The position numbers and the translations under genes were made by a program. This document shows positions 1 to 8,943 of a stretch of DNA of 64,000 nt, one piece after another. Source of the DNA: Promethearchaeia archaeon (lineage in GTDB: Archaea; Asgardarchaeota; Lokiarchaeia; Sigyniarchaeales; SOKP01); NCBI GenBank assembly GCA_029856045.1, contig JAHQWG010000046.1, positions 1-64,000 on the forward strand, written 5' to 3'. The notes beneath the pieces are model-generated. The model saw only the letters and a list, made by a program, of their open reading frames with translations. It ran no database searches and was not told the DNA's origin. How positions within the stretch are numbered: position 1 is the first letter of the stretch; every line of letters begins with the position of its first letter.

Positions 1-853
1 AATGTTTTCAAAATTCTTTGACAATATGGACCCAATACCATTTCACTTACATCAGAGTGATGAACTTGCTGCTCTTGTTGGACAAAAAGGAAAACCAGAA
101 AGTTATTATTATCCTAAACAACTAAATAATCATTCTGGATACTTTCCCTATACTTATTTTGGTTTAAATCCAGGAACAACTAAAGATGATGTAAAGTTAT
201 GCTTGAAAAATTGGGACAAAGGTGATAATGGTATATTAAATTTTTCAAAGTCTTATAAGCTTAAACTTGAAACTGGATGGGATGTCCCTCCAGGAGTTTT
301 ACATGCACCAGGATCACTTCTCACTTATGAACTTCAGAAAGCATCAGATGTATATGCAATGTTTCAATCATTAGCAGGGGATAATCTTATTCCTAAAGAA
401 CTACTTGTGAAAGACGTACCTGAAGAATATAAAAAAGATCTTGATTTCATAGTTGATATGATAGATTGGGAACTAAATCTGGATCCAGATTTTCATAATA
501 ATAGATTTTTAGAACCGAAACCTGTTAAGCCTATTGAAGAAATGAGAGAAGAAGGATATGAAGAATATTGGATTGTATATAATTCTGACTTCTTTGCTGC
601 AAAAGAATTAACCATACATCCAAAAAAATCGATTATAATAAAAGAAAAGGGTGCATATGGATTAATCGTGATTCAGGGGCAAGGGAAATTTGGAGTATTG
701 GATATTGAATCGCCTGCAATAATTAGGTTTGGGCAGATGACTAATGATGAATTATTTATTACTTTTAATGCTGCCCTTAGTGGAATTGAAATAAAAAATG
801 AAAGCAATTCAGATGACCTAGTAATTCTTAAACACATAGGACCTGAAGTTTAA
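1..853 (+). CDS. Mannose-6-phosphate isomerase-like cupin protein (5' end probably outside window)
   Basis: The protein looks like the cupin part of a class I phosphomannose isomerase, which interconverts mannose-6-phosphate and fructose-6-phosphate in the cytoplasm. An HLH pair lies at residues 15-17, counted from the ATG at base 2. The family-like stretch PPGVLHAPG is at 96-104, and a second beta-rich cupin half follows around residues 190-280. The zinc and active-site segments usually found before the HLH pair are not in view, and the frame is open to the window edge. I therefore infer that the real start lies upstream and the ATG at base 2 is internal. Full-length relatives are clearly longer. 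The next gene converges on it from the other strand. It could also be a related sugar-binding cupin rather than a true isomerase. Confidence 0.6.
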   Translation, partial: MFSKFFDNMDPIPFHLHQSDELAALVGQKGKPESYYYPKQLNNHSGYFPYTYFGLNPGTTKDDVKLCLKNWDKGDNGILNFSKSYKLKLETGWDVPPGVLHAPGSLLTYELQKASDVYAMFQSLAGDNLIPKELLVKDVPEEYKKDLDFIVDMIDWELNLDPDFHNNRFLEPKPVKPIEEMREEGYEEYWIVYNSDFFAAKELTIHPKKSIIIKEKGAYGLIVIQGQGKFGVLDIESPAIIRFGQMTNDELFITFNAALSGIEIKNESNSDDLVILKHIGPEV

Positions 854-899
854 TTCACTTGAAATATAAAATTTATGACCTTTAATTTTAGAAAATATC

Positions 900-1481
900 T
901 TATTTTATTTTTACAACTACAGTATTCGAAGCATTTTGCATAATTCTAAGTCTATTTCCCTTAATATCATAGTTCGCAATATACCCAACAATTAAATCAA
1001 TTAAAAATAGTAAGGTGCTTCCTCTTAAAAGGTTATTAATTGTATACTTTTCCTTGGATGTTGTTTCAAATGAATTCGCATCTACTGTTCTTAAGCCTAA
1101 AATCCACTTACCAATAGTCTGTCCTTTGTTATATGTTTCAAATAACCAATAATAACTAAAACCAACAATCCAATTAAATAAATCCATAAAGTCTGGAAGA
1201 AAAAAGTCTAATAAAGTCTGATTTCTGTTTATTGGGAATGGTAAAGAGATTATAAATCCAATTATGGTGATAAACATCATATCAACAATAAATGCGATTA
1301 AACGCTCCCAAGATCTAGGAAAAATTATTCCTTTTCCAGGAATTCTAGCACTTTTTTTAATGTTAATATAATATTCTTCTTTCTTTCGACGAATTCTTTC
1401 TTCTTCAGTTATTTCATAACCACAAACACAAAATTCAACTCCAGAATTTAATCGCGCTCCACACTTAGGACAATATTCCAT
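900..1481 (-). CDS. Zinc-ribbon plus RDD-family membrane protein (copy 1)
   Basis: The 193-residue protein opens with a short zinc ribbon (CPKCG at 5-9, then FCVCG about ten residues later). An RDD domain follows, with hydrophobic segments near residues 60-85, 100-120 and 155-175. RDD hallmarks are visible: an R at the start of the first helix (RLIAFIVDMM), and the loop YNKGQTIGKWILGLR. RDD proteins are small integral membrane proteins; some have been linked to ion transport, but the role here is unknown. The next gene upstream (1651-2226) is a paralogue with the same architecture, so the two arose by tandem duplication. The 169-base gap between them is AT-rich and could hold a separate promoter. 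Confidence 0.8.
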   Translation of the reverse strand: MEYCPKCGARLNSGVEFCVCGYEITEEERIRRKKEEYYINIKKSARIPGKGIIFPRSWERLIAFIVDMMFITIIGFIISLPFPINRNQTLLDFFLPDFMDLFNWIVGFSYYWLFETYNKGQTIGKWILGLRTVDANSFETTSKEKYTINNLLRGSTLLFLIDLIVGYIANYDIKGNRLRIMQNASNTVVVKIK

Positions 1482-1650
1482 TACATTTTATTCCTCTTTT
1501 AAAAACCTTATAATAATTCAATTTTATTTGAAATTTTAGTTTTATGATATAAAATTATTTGTAAAGAAATATTCGTCTAAAATTCAATGTCCATATTAAG
1601 TTTTTATTACAAAATCAAAAAAAAGGAAATTATATAAAAAAAAAATTTTT

Positions 1651-2226
1651 TTATTTAACTTTAATAACAACTGTTTTTGAAATATTTTGCATTATTCTTA
1701 AACGCTTTTTTTCATCACCAGAATTCGCTAAGATACCAATTATAAAATCAAATATTTGAAAACCAGTCCCTCTAAGAAGATTATTGATTGCATATTTGTC
1801 TGGTGTTGCTATAGCAAGTGTTTCCTCATCGACCGCCCTTAAACCTAACGCCATTTTTCCAATGGTTTGGCCTTTATTATAAGCTTCTAATAAAAAGAAA
1901 TACACAAACCCAATTAACCAGTTAATTAAATCGTTATATGGTAAATCAAAGGGGATACCCCAGCTCCATCTGGGAATTGGAAGAAAGATACTTATCGGCC
2001 AACCTATAGCGTTAATAATAAGGAGATCAATAATGAATGCAAAAAATCTATCCCAAAACTCTGCATATTTAACTTCTTTTACAGATTGTCCTTCTTGAAT
2101 TTGTGCAACAGTTTGAGAGCGAGATTCTTCTACTTTTTTTATTTTCTCCGAATTTATTTCAGATCCACATTTTGGACAAAATTTGAGATTTTCACGTATT
2201 TTTTCTCCACATTTTGGACATAACAT
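1651..2226 (-). CDS. Zinc-ribbon plus RDD-family membrane protein (copy 2)
   Basis: This 191-residue paralogue of the neighbour at 900-1481 has a complete four-cysteine zinc ribbon at its N-terminus (CPKCGEKIRENLKFCPKCG). A low-complexity Ser/Gln/Glu linker follows to about residue 52. Then comes an RDD domain with three hydrophobic helices and the conserved YNKGQTIGKMALGLR loop. The C-terminal segment (NLLRGTG, then RLRIMQNISKTVV) is nearly the same in both copies, whereas the linkers differ. Function is unknown. A zinc ribbon joined to a membrane domain is a common prokaryotic arrangement for envelope-associated proteins. Confidence 0.8.
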   Translation of the reverse strand: MLCPKCGEKIRENLKFCPKCGSEINSEKIKKVEESRSQTVAQIQEGQSVKEVKYAEFWDRFFAFIIDLLIINAIGWPISIFLPIPRWSWGIPFDLPYNDLINWLIGFVYFFLLEAYNKGQTIGKMALGLRAVDEETLAIATPDKYAINNLLRGTGFQIFDFIIGILANSGDEKKRLRIMQNISKTVVIKVK

Positions 2227-2407
2227 TTTTAATTATCCTCTAAATTCTTATTTGGATAGAAATTATGAAACATATTAAACTTATTATAGTCCAATATTAA
2301 TCAAATTCAAATTTTGTGTATATATTTAACCTTAATAGAGAAATTTTTATTAAAAAATAATCCTTATAAAATAAAATTTTTAAAATATTTTTAATTAGAG
2401 AAGAATT

Positions 2408-2653
2408 ATGATGAGAAAGATTCCCGTATCTATTGTTGGCGTAAGAAATTTATTTTCTAGTTTAATTCAAGGCATATTTAGTGAAGGGAAAGGATTACTT
2501 CATAAAAATTTAGCTGGATATAAATTCTCAGATATAGAGATAGTATCAGCTATCGATATTGATTCAAGAAAAGTAGGGAAGAATCTTTCTAAAGCAATTT
2601 TTGCTGAGCCCAATGTTGCCTTAAAATTTAATTTGGATATATTTAAAATTTGA
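2408..2653 (+). pseudogene. Truncated myo-inositol-1-phosphate synthase (N-terminal fragment)
   Basis: The 81-residue reading frame matches only the N-terminus of inositol-3-phosphate synthase (Ino1), which converts glucose-6-phosphate to inositol-phosphate for archaeal lipids. Recognisable parts are the NAD-binding start VSIVGVRNLFSSLIQGI, then GLLHKNLAGYKFSDIEIVSAIDID, SRKVGKNLSKAIFAEPN and ALKFN. The dinucleotide loop is damaged: relatives have a VGVGNC-type glycine loop and this has VGVRNL. The frame ends at 2653, whereas the family is about 350 residues long. No continuation is seen in the other frames before the convergent gene at 2679. I read it as a decayed remnant. A reused short protein cannot be excluded. 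Confidence 0.65.
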
Positions 2654-2678
2654 GAGCTTTCAACAATAAAATTAAATT

Positions 2679-3809
2679 TTATTTACTAGAGTTATTATTT
2701 AAAGAAGGAACAAATTCAAACGTTTTAAGCAGTATTTTTTTTGCATCATGAAAAGCAGATGTATCAATTGCAGTATTTAAATCCATATAAGATTTTAATT
2801 CATTTTTATATTTCTCAATAAATTGGTCCATGAATAACTGCGTACCTTTTTTAAAAAAATTGGTACTCTTATTCACTGTAAGTAGAATAGCAAATCCATA
2901 TTCTCTATTATATTCTAAAATTATTTCTCGATCTTTTAATATTATCGAAGTAATCTGGTCTTTTGCAGTACTAAATTCTGAGAGAATATGATTTATTCCG
3001 ATAAGAACAGCCCCCTTTATGGTTGAAGTATCTTTTCTCTCTCTTTTTTCAAAATCATAACTAAACAACATTATCCCCGATTTATGAAAAACTACAAATT
3101 CATAAGCAGTATTGAAGAATGTTAAATATTTAGTATAATATTTTAAAAAAACATAGAAACTAAAAAGAACTCCAATCCAATTAAACAAAAGAGAAAAACT
3201 TGAAAATAAATACGGATTTAAATATTGTAGAATTAGATAAGATATTATCATTAAAATAATCATTGTATTAGGAATTACATAATAAACCCTTAATCTTCTC
3301 TTTTTTATTTCAAATTTTAATACAGATAAAAAATTATAATTAAGTTTTAGAAGAATAAAAATTAAGAGAATTAGTCCGCTAATAAGGTAATTAAAACTTA
3401 TTTCTACTTCATAGTATGAAAGTGAATCAAATATTGCTGTAGAAATAATGAAAGTTTCATTCAGAAGAGTAAGTGAAATAATGTAGCCACTTAGGATAAA
3501 AATTATTAAATTAAGAAATATATTAAATCTTTTAAGAGAGAAAGTCTCAATTCCAATAACTATCAAAATTCCAGAACATATAAGTAAATTGGAACTCATT
3601 CTCCATAACAAAAGTGTAAAGTCTTCATTAAAAAATGCTATTAAACTAAGATATTTAAGTAAGGGATAGATAATTCCATAATTAATAAGAAAAATAGTTG
3701 ATACAAAGAGGAATTTAATTTTTAAATTATGAAATCTCTTTATGTGAGAATAAATTGTTATAACTGAGATAACTATACTTAAAATTACTCCGATTAAATA
3801 AATGATCAT
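2679..3809 (-). CDS. Seven-helix membrane protein with longin/roadblock-like cytosolic domain
   Basis: The first 235 or so residues contain seven clear hydrophobic helices, starting directly at the N-terminus. The last about 140 residues are soluble. In the tail, a strand (YEFVVFHKSGIMLFSYDF) is followed by a helix (IKGAVLIGINHILSEF) and then by strands (ITSIILKDREIILEYN, YGFAILLTVN). A long amphipathic helix (GTQLFMDQFIEKYKNELKSY) follows. This order is typical of the longin/roadblock folds that bind small GTPases and are abundant in Asgard archaea. The assignment rests on pattern only. The gene stands alone, with the inositol synthase remnant downstream. It may be a membrane sensor or receptor that passes signals to a GTPase; that is inference. 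Confidence 0.6.
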   Translation of the reverse strand: MIIYLIGVILSIVISVITIYSHIKRFHNLKIKFLFVSTIFLINYGIIYPLLKYLSLIAFFNEDFTLLLWRMSSNLLICSGILIVIGIETFSLKRFNIFLNLIIFILSGYIISLTLLNETFIISTAIFDSLSYYEVEISFNYLISGLILLIFILLKLNYNFLSVLKFEIKKRRLRVYYVIPNTMIILMIISYLILQYLNPYLFSSFSLLFNWIGVLFSFYVFLKYYTKYLTFFNTAYEFVVFHKSGIMLFSYDFEKRERKDTSTIKGAVLIGINHILSEFSTAKDQITSIILKDREIILEYNREYGFAILLTVNKSTNFFKKGTQLFMDQFIEKYKNELKSYMDLNTAIDTSAFHDAKKILLKTFEFVPSLNNNSSK

Positions 3810-4023
3810 CTTTCTTTACGTAATTGGACTACTTTACAATATTATGATAGATTTCTATATATTATTAAGATATATCATATATTTAAATAAATGCATTATA
3901 AATTTTTTTATAGCTTTAATCATTTTTATTCTAAATTGCTAAAAGACAAAAGATTTTTGAGTGTTTTCATTAAAAAAAATATTAAAATTTTAAAATGAAT
4001 TAAAAAAATTAAAAAATTTCATC

Positions 4024-4968
4024 ATGAAAGTTGCAATTACAGGAATATCATCCTTTCTTGCATCAGAATTAGTTCCTTCAATCGAGTCTGATAAAGAAAT
4101 TACTGAGATTTTAGGATTAGACATAATAGTCCCCAAATATACTTCATCAAAGATCAAATTCGTTAAAAGAGATGTCCGAGATAAGAAAATATTTGAAGAT
4201 TTAAAAGGATATGATGCAATCATACATCTAGCGTTTATTGTAAGTCCAATATCTAATAGGAGAGAGATGTATTCCATAAATTTGGATGGAAGTAAAAATG
4301 TTTTCAATTGCGCAATAAAAGCTGGTGTTAAAAAAATTATTCATGCAAGCTCAATTGCTGCCTATGGTGCTTTTCCAGAAAACCCAATTCCTATTACAGA
4401 AGAACATCCAATTAGATTAATGAAAAAACATTTTTATTATAATGAAACAAAATATTATGTAGAAAAATATCTGGATGAGCTTTCAAAAAAATACCCAGAT
4501 GTAATTATTACAAGAATTCGTCCTAGTATTTTTTTAGGTCCCAATATTAACAATTTCTTTCGAACTTATTTTCTTGGTAAAAGAATTTATACATTTTCGC
4601 CAGATGTTTTGGTGCAATTTACTTGGATTAATGATGTTACGGAAGCCTTTTATTTAGCTTTAAAGAAAGATGTCTCTGGAGCATTTAATATTGGAGGTGA
4701 TAACCCTATAAGTTCAAAGCAAATTGCTGAAAGATTAGGTATTAAATGTGTTAAATTCCCATACTATTTTGGATTATTCTTAATAAACACTTTATATAAA
4801 CTTCATATACTAAGAAATTTAACACCTGGTTGGATACGTGCTACAAGATATCCAATAATTGTTGATTCAAGCAGGGCAAAACGAATTTTGGGCTGGACTC
4901 CAAAATATGATACTTATGGATCTGTAAAAGCGTTATATGATGCTCTTAAGGAGAGTGGAGAAATTTAA
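4024..4968 (+). CDS. NAD-dependent epimerase/dehydratase (extended SDR)
   Basis: The 314-residue protein has a Rossmann fold start (MKVAITGISSFLASEL, a variant of TGxxGFxG), the acidic residue after the second strand (GLDI) and DVRD near 50-53. The catalytic elements are a serine in HASSIAAYG (about 108-115) and the YxxxK pair at Y139 and K143. The C-terminal part contains FTWINDVTEAF and GAFNIGGD, typical of sugar-nucleotide epimerases and dehydratases. The substrate cannot be told; UDP-sugars or sterol/isoprenoid-like alcohols are both possible in this superfamily. The ATG start lies shortly after an A-rich stretch with no clear ribosome binding site. It converges on the ferredoxin gene six bases away. 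Confidence 0.85.
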   Translation: MKVAITGISSFLASELVPSIESDKEITEILGLDIIVPKYTSSKIKFVKRDVRDKKIFEDLKGYDAIIHLAFIVSPISNRREMYSINLDGSKNVFNCAIKAGVKKIIHASSIAAYGAFPENPIPITEEHPIRLMKKHFYYNETKYYVEKYLDELSKKYPDVIITRIRPSIFLGPNINNFFRTYFLGKRIYTFSPDVLVQFTWINDVTEAFYLALKKDVSGAFNIGGDNPISSKQIAERLGIKCVKFPYYFGLFLINTLYKLHILRNLTPGWIRATRYPIIVDSSRAKRILGWTPKYDTYGSVKALYDALKESGEI

Positions 4969-4973
4969 AAATT

Positions 4974-6035
4974 TTATTTTGATTTCTTTTTTCCTTCGAG
5001 GATAGCCATTCCCATTTCAATCACCTTGTTATAGGGCTCCTCTCCGTCTTTTCTTAATTGTAAAGTTATCGCTTCCTCAGGACAAACTCTATAACATAGT
5101 CCGCAACCAAGGCATTTTTCTCTATTTACAATAGCAATATCTTCTAGATCGATTGCTCCAACTGGACATCTTTCCACACAGGATCCACAACCAATACATT
5201 TTTCTGGATCAATAATTGATTCAAACATTGCATTCATATATTTATGTTTATCGTGCCCCATTTTTGTTATCCCTTGCATAGATGCGCAACAGCAAGGACA
5301 ACAATTGCATATATTAGATAAATGTTTAGAATTAGCACTAGCATGAACCAAACCAGCCTCATCAGCTTCTTCTATAATTTTTATTGCTTCCTCTGCTGTT
5401 ATTTCTCGACCTATACCATTTTCGATATAATATTCTGCTGCTACTCCGAAGCTAAGGCATGTCTCTATAGGATAATCACAGCCTTCTCCATTTAACCTCG
5501 CTTCCTTACGGCAAATACAATCCGTGACAGAAATTATTCTAGCTTTTTTAATGCTCTCCTTAAGTTTATGATATGGGTAGAGAGTAGTGTTTATAGGGAT
5601 TGTTTCATCTACTGGAATAACTTTAAAACCTGGAACATTGCTAACACCAATTTCATTTAAATATGCAGTATCATAATATTCTTTATACAATTTGGCAAGT
5701 TCCTTATCGATTTTTTTAACGGAGTATTCATATAAACCGATCATGAAAGGTGCAGCATTATAAAGCGTTCTTCCTTCCCGGTGAACTCGAAAGATAAGTC
5801 CTTTTTTCGCCAAATGCTCAAATTTTTCTTCCAATTCTTTTTCTTCCAGATTATGTCGTCGCGTTATTCGAGCAACTGTTTCTGGAATGTGTGTTAACAA
5901 AGGAACCAATTTTGCTTCATTATCTGTAAAAAGTTTCTTTAATATCTTAATTTCTATTCCAGATGGTGTTTTGGGAAAACCTAATGGGAATTGATCTAAA
6001 AATTCTTGTAACTTCTCATAAACTTCTTCATTCAA
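4974..6035 (-). CDS. Iron-sulfur protein with N-terminal winged-helix-like region and two 4Fe-4S ferredoxin motifs
   Basis: The 353-residue protein has an N-terminal region with helix-turn-helix-like character (residues 1-100, ending in GLIFRVHREGRTLYNAAPF). A middle region has unusual cysteine clusters: CICRKEARLNGEGC, then ETCLSFG, then CNCCPCCCASMQG. The C-terminus has two classical 4Fe-4S motifs, CIGCGSCVERCP and CLGCGLCYRVCP. It should carry several iron-sulfur clusters and act as an electron carrier or a regulated Fe-S protein in the cytoplasm. Its ATG overlaps the stop codon of the GH2 gene upstream (ATGA), so the two are probably translated together, though no biochemical link is obvious. 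Similar ferredoxin-like proteins occur in anaerobes, but the partner is unknown. Confidence 0.8.
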   Translation of the reverse strand: MNEEVYEKLQEFLDQFPLGFPKTPSGIEIKILKKLFTDNEAKLVPLLTHIPETVARITRRHNLEEKELEEKFEHLAKKGLIFRVHREGRTLYNAAPFMIGLYEYSVKKIDKELAKLYKEYYDTAYLNEIGVSNVPGFKVIPVDETIPINTTLYPYHKLKESIKKARIISVTDCICRKEARLNGEGCDYPIETCLSFGVAAEYYIENGIGREITAEEAIKIIEEADEAGLVHASANSKHLSNICNCCPCCCASMQGITKMGHDKHKYMNAMFESIIDPEKCIGCGSCVERCPVGAIDLEDIAIVNREKCLGCGLCYRVCPEEAITLQLRKDGEEPYNKVIEMGMAILEGKKKSK

Positions 6036-7843
6036 GCTTTTTTTACACCGCGTTTATATTGTAAATTCATACTATATAAAATAAAAAAATCAAAAATAAA
6101 ATTATAGACAAATAAAAGAGGAAAAAAATAAGCATTCAATAAGAATCCTAATAAAGTTAAATCCCTGACTTTCCTTTTTTCATGAATTATTTTAGGGAAT
6201 AATTTAGTTATCAATTTTTTTTCATTTTTCTCACTAACAATTCCCTTTCGGTTGAATCCTTGTTGATATTGATTTATTCTAACTAAAGAGCGGAAATCTC
6301 TATAAATCCAAATAAACCAGCCAGCTATATAATCTTTTGAATTAAGTGTGCGAATTGTGTATTCAATGGTGTGAACTTGTTTTTCCTCACTAAATTTAAC
6401 TTGTTTATTCCAACCCTGTTTAAATCCATATTTTGCACCAGCTCCAAATTCTGTAAATATCCAGGGTTTTTTTGGTGATAAAGACCTCATAGCGTCTGCC
6501 ATAAAATTAAGTTGATTAACTCTCGCATAATACCATCCAAGATAAACATTTACTGCAGCAATATCAGCCTTCCTATGAGTTAAATCAATGAAAAACTTAT
6601 ATGAAACATAGGTTACAAGTCTTGTATCATCATGCATTCTTACCCATTCCATTAAACGCCTCATGAATCGTGAGCAGTTTGGTTGTTGGATTGGAATTTC
6701 GTTTCCTACACTCCACCAGATAACACTTGGATGATTATAATCCCTCTTAATTAATTTTTTTAACATTTTCGCAGCTAACTTAAATGTCTTAGGATTTCTA
6801 AAATCACAAAAGCCCCAAAGAGGAATTTCCTCTAAAATTAATATCCCTAACTTATCAGCTGCATTCATTAGTTTTTCATCATGAGAGTAATGAGCTGTTC
6901 TTAAAGCATTGAATCCGAAAGATTTCATATTCTTGATATCTTCTTCACGCTTTTCATAAGGAATAGTTCTTCCATACGGTATATATTCCTCGTGTAAGGA
7001 AGCGCCTTTAATTTTAATTCTTTTTTTATTTAAATAAAGATAAATACCCTTGGTTTCGATTTGTCTGATTCCAAATTTGGTTTCAAATAAAATTTCTTTA
7101 TTTTTTCCGTTATCTATTGATTCTAAAACCAATTTATATAATTTTGGTGAATCTGGAGACCATAATTTAGGATTAATTAATGTAATTTCAATAAAATTTT
7201 GATTTGGTTTAATTCCAGAAATTATTGGCATGTTTTCATTTTTCTCATTTGGTTCAATTATAGACCATTTGAAATTTAAAGACCCTTTAATTCTGTAAGA
7301 AATCTGAATTATGGCTTTCTTTCGTGAGGGTAGAAGCGTCTTAATTCTTACTTTCTCTAATCGATTTTTCTTTAAAATAATTAAATTGACATCCCGATAA
7401 ATACCACCCCAATTAAACCAATCAAAAAATAGACCAGGAATTCCATCTTTTCTTCTAATATTATCTACTCTAACTACTAAAAAATTAGATTTAACTTTTA
7501 ATAGAGTTGTTTTTTTAATTTTAAATCTAAAGGGAAGAAAACCTCCTTCATTATCACCAAGAAATTCATTATTTAACCATACTTCAGTGAAATAATTACT
7601 TCCTTCGAATTCAATAAAAACATCCACATCCTTAATCTGTTGATCAAAATCAAATAGAAAATAATGCCAAAAAATACCCTCAAAATTCTCATACGCTTTC
7701 AGAATGTTAAAACTAATAGGGATTTTTATTTCAATTAAACTCTTTTTAGATTCAAAATTTTCATATTTAAACCAATTTTGATTCCTACCAATATCTTCTT
7801 TATCAACTTCACAAAACCAATTCCCATTTAAAGAGATTTTCAT
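6032..7843 (-). CDS. Glycoside hydrolase family 2 (beta-glucuronidase/beta-galactosidase type) with C-terminal membrane segment
   Basis: The domains follow the GH2 order. A jelly-roll sugar-binding domain covers about residues 1-155, an immunoglobulin-like domain about 155-265, and a TIM barrel about 270-540. Catalytic residues are visible: the acid/base E382 in WSVGNE and the nucleophile E465 in WIFTEFG. The barrel signature RTAHYSHDEKLMNAADKLGILILEE is also present. Activity is expected on beta-glucuronides or beta-galactosides; the subclass cannot be fixed. The C-terminus is odd for GH2: a strongly hydrophobic stretch at about 562-590 looks like one membrane helix followed by a positive tail. 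There is no N-terminal signal peptide. The gene overlaps the downstream ferredoxin-type gene. Confidence 0.88.
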   Translation of the reverse strand: MKISLNGNWFCEVDKEDIGRNQNWFKYENFESKKSLIEIKIPISFNILKAYENFEGIFWHYFLFDFDQQIKDVDVFIEFEGSNYFTEVWLNNEFLGDNEGGFLPFRFKIKKTTLLKVKSNFLVVRVDNIRRKDGIPGLFFDWFNWGGIYRDVNLIILKKNRLEKVRIKTLLPSRKKAIIQISYRIKGSLNFKWSIIEPNEKNENMPIISGIKPNQNFIEITLINPKLWSPDSPKLYKLVLESIDNGKNKEILFETKFGIRQIETKGIYLYLNKKRIKIKGASLHEEYIPYGRTIPYEKREEDIKNMKSFGFNALRTAHYSHDEKLMNAADKLGILILEEIPLWGFCDFRNPKTFKLAAKMLKKLIKRDYNHPSVIWWSVGNEIPIQQPNCSRFMRRLMEWVRMHDDTRLVTYVSYKFFIDLTHRKADIAAVNVYLGWYYARVNQLNFMADAMRSLSPKKPWIFTEFGAGAKYGFKQGWNKQVKFSEEKQVHTIEYTIRTLNSKDYIAGWFIWIYRDFRSLVRINQYQQGFNRKGIVSEKNEKKLITKLFPKIIHEKRKVRDLTLLGFLLNAYFFPLLFVYNFIFDFFILYSMNLQYKRGVKKA

Positions 7844-7961
7844 AATTATCTGCTATTGAAAGAAATAAAATTATCAACTTTATATAGAATTAAATATCCT
7901 AAAATTAATTAATATACAATAATATTATTCAACAAAAAAAATTAAATAGAAATTGTTTGTA

Positions 7962-8915
7962 ATGGAAAAAAAAGAAAGGATTTTTTTAACTCAAATCATC
8001 AGTCTTGTAATATTAGTTGTTCTTATTTTGGTAATTTTATCAACCCCTTCTCTTTTTGAATTCACTTGGAACGAAATGTTGAGGGATCTTATACCTGGAG
8101 CAGAATATTTCTTTCGGATTGTCACTGAATTAGGAGGTACTTACGTTTATTTTGCAATCTTTTTCATTGTATTTTGGGGGATTAATAAAAATGGTGCTAA
8201 ATCTTTATTTATTATTTATATATCATCAAATTTTGTGAATTGGTATGCGAAATCAATAATTGCAAATGAAAGACCTCCTCAATCTGAATGGATTCTAATT
8301 GGAGCATCTCATCTAAGCACACCTAGTGGACATGCTATGAGTTCAAGTGTTTTTTGGGGATTCTCTGCCATGCAAATTAAAAAATGGTTAATGTGGATTA
8401 TCTCTGTAATCATAATCATTCTTGTTGGATTATCTAGAATATACCTCGGGGTTCATTGGTTAGGAGATATTCTTACCGGATGGCTTTTTGGTACAATTAT
8501 ACTTATTCTGATCTGGATATTCGATGAACCTCTACGTTCTCGTTTAACAAGATATAAACCATTCATTATTTATCTTGGAATGGCTATTTTTGGTTTTATT
8601 GTAATGATTCTCACTGAAATATTCTTTTCTCAAACATCTAACTTTGGAACTCCCGGTGGACAAATGATTGGTTTAGGAATAGGACTCGCACTTGAAAATA
8701 AATATGTGGATTTTAAAACAAACCACGAATCTGGTGAAAAATGGCGAGTAGCTTTAAGGGTATTGATTGGATTAATTATAATTCTAATCATCTTTTTAGG
8801 TTTAGATGCAATAATTCCATCGGAAATCTTTTGGTTAGTTGCAATTGAATATATAGTGTTGTTTATTGTGGGAATATTCCTCTGGCCATTGATATTTAAA
8901 AAAATTGGCTTGTGA
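7962..8915 (+). CDS. PAP2-superfamily membrane phosphatase
   Basis: This polytopic membrane protein carries all three phosphatidic-acid-phosphatase type 2 motifs: KSIIANERP (KxxxxxxRP), TPSGHAM (PSGH) and SRIYLGVHWLGD (SRxxxxxHxxxD). They place the catalytic histidines on one face of the membrane. The family removes phosphate from lipid phosphates such as phosphatidate or polyprenyl diphosphates. In archaea, recycling of a polyprenyl-phosphate glycan carrier is a likely role, but that is inference. The frame is open from a TTG at 7953; I chose the ATG three codons later because no ribosome binding site favours the TTG. About nine hydrophobic segments are seen, including three to four after the last motif. 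Confidence 0.88.
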   Translation: MEKKERIFLTQIISLVILVVLILVILSTPSLFEFTWNEMLRDLIPGAEYFFRIVTELGGTYVYFAIFFIVFWGINKNGAKSLFIIYISSNFVNWYAKSIIANERPPQSEWILIGASHLSTPSGHAMSSSVFWGFSAMQIKKWLMWIISVIIIILVGLSRIYLGVHWLGDILTGWLFGTIILILIWIFDEPLRSRLTRYKPFIIYLGMAIFGFIVMILTEIFFSQTSNFGTPGGQMIGLGIGLALENKYVDFKTNHESGEKWRVALRVLIGLIIILIIFLGLDAIIPSEIFWLVAIEYIVLFIVGIFLWPLIFKKIGL

Positions 8916-8943
8916 TTTAATAATAATAAAAAAGAAATAAGAG

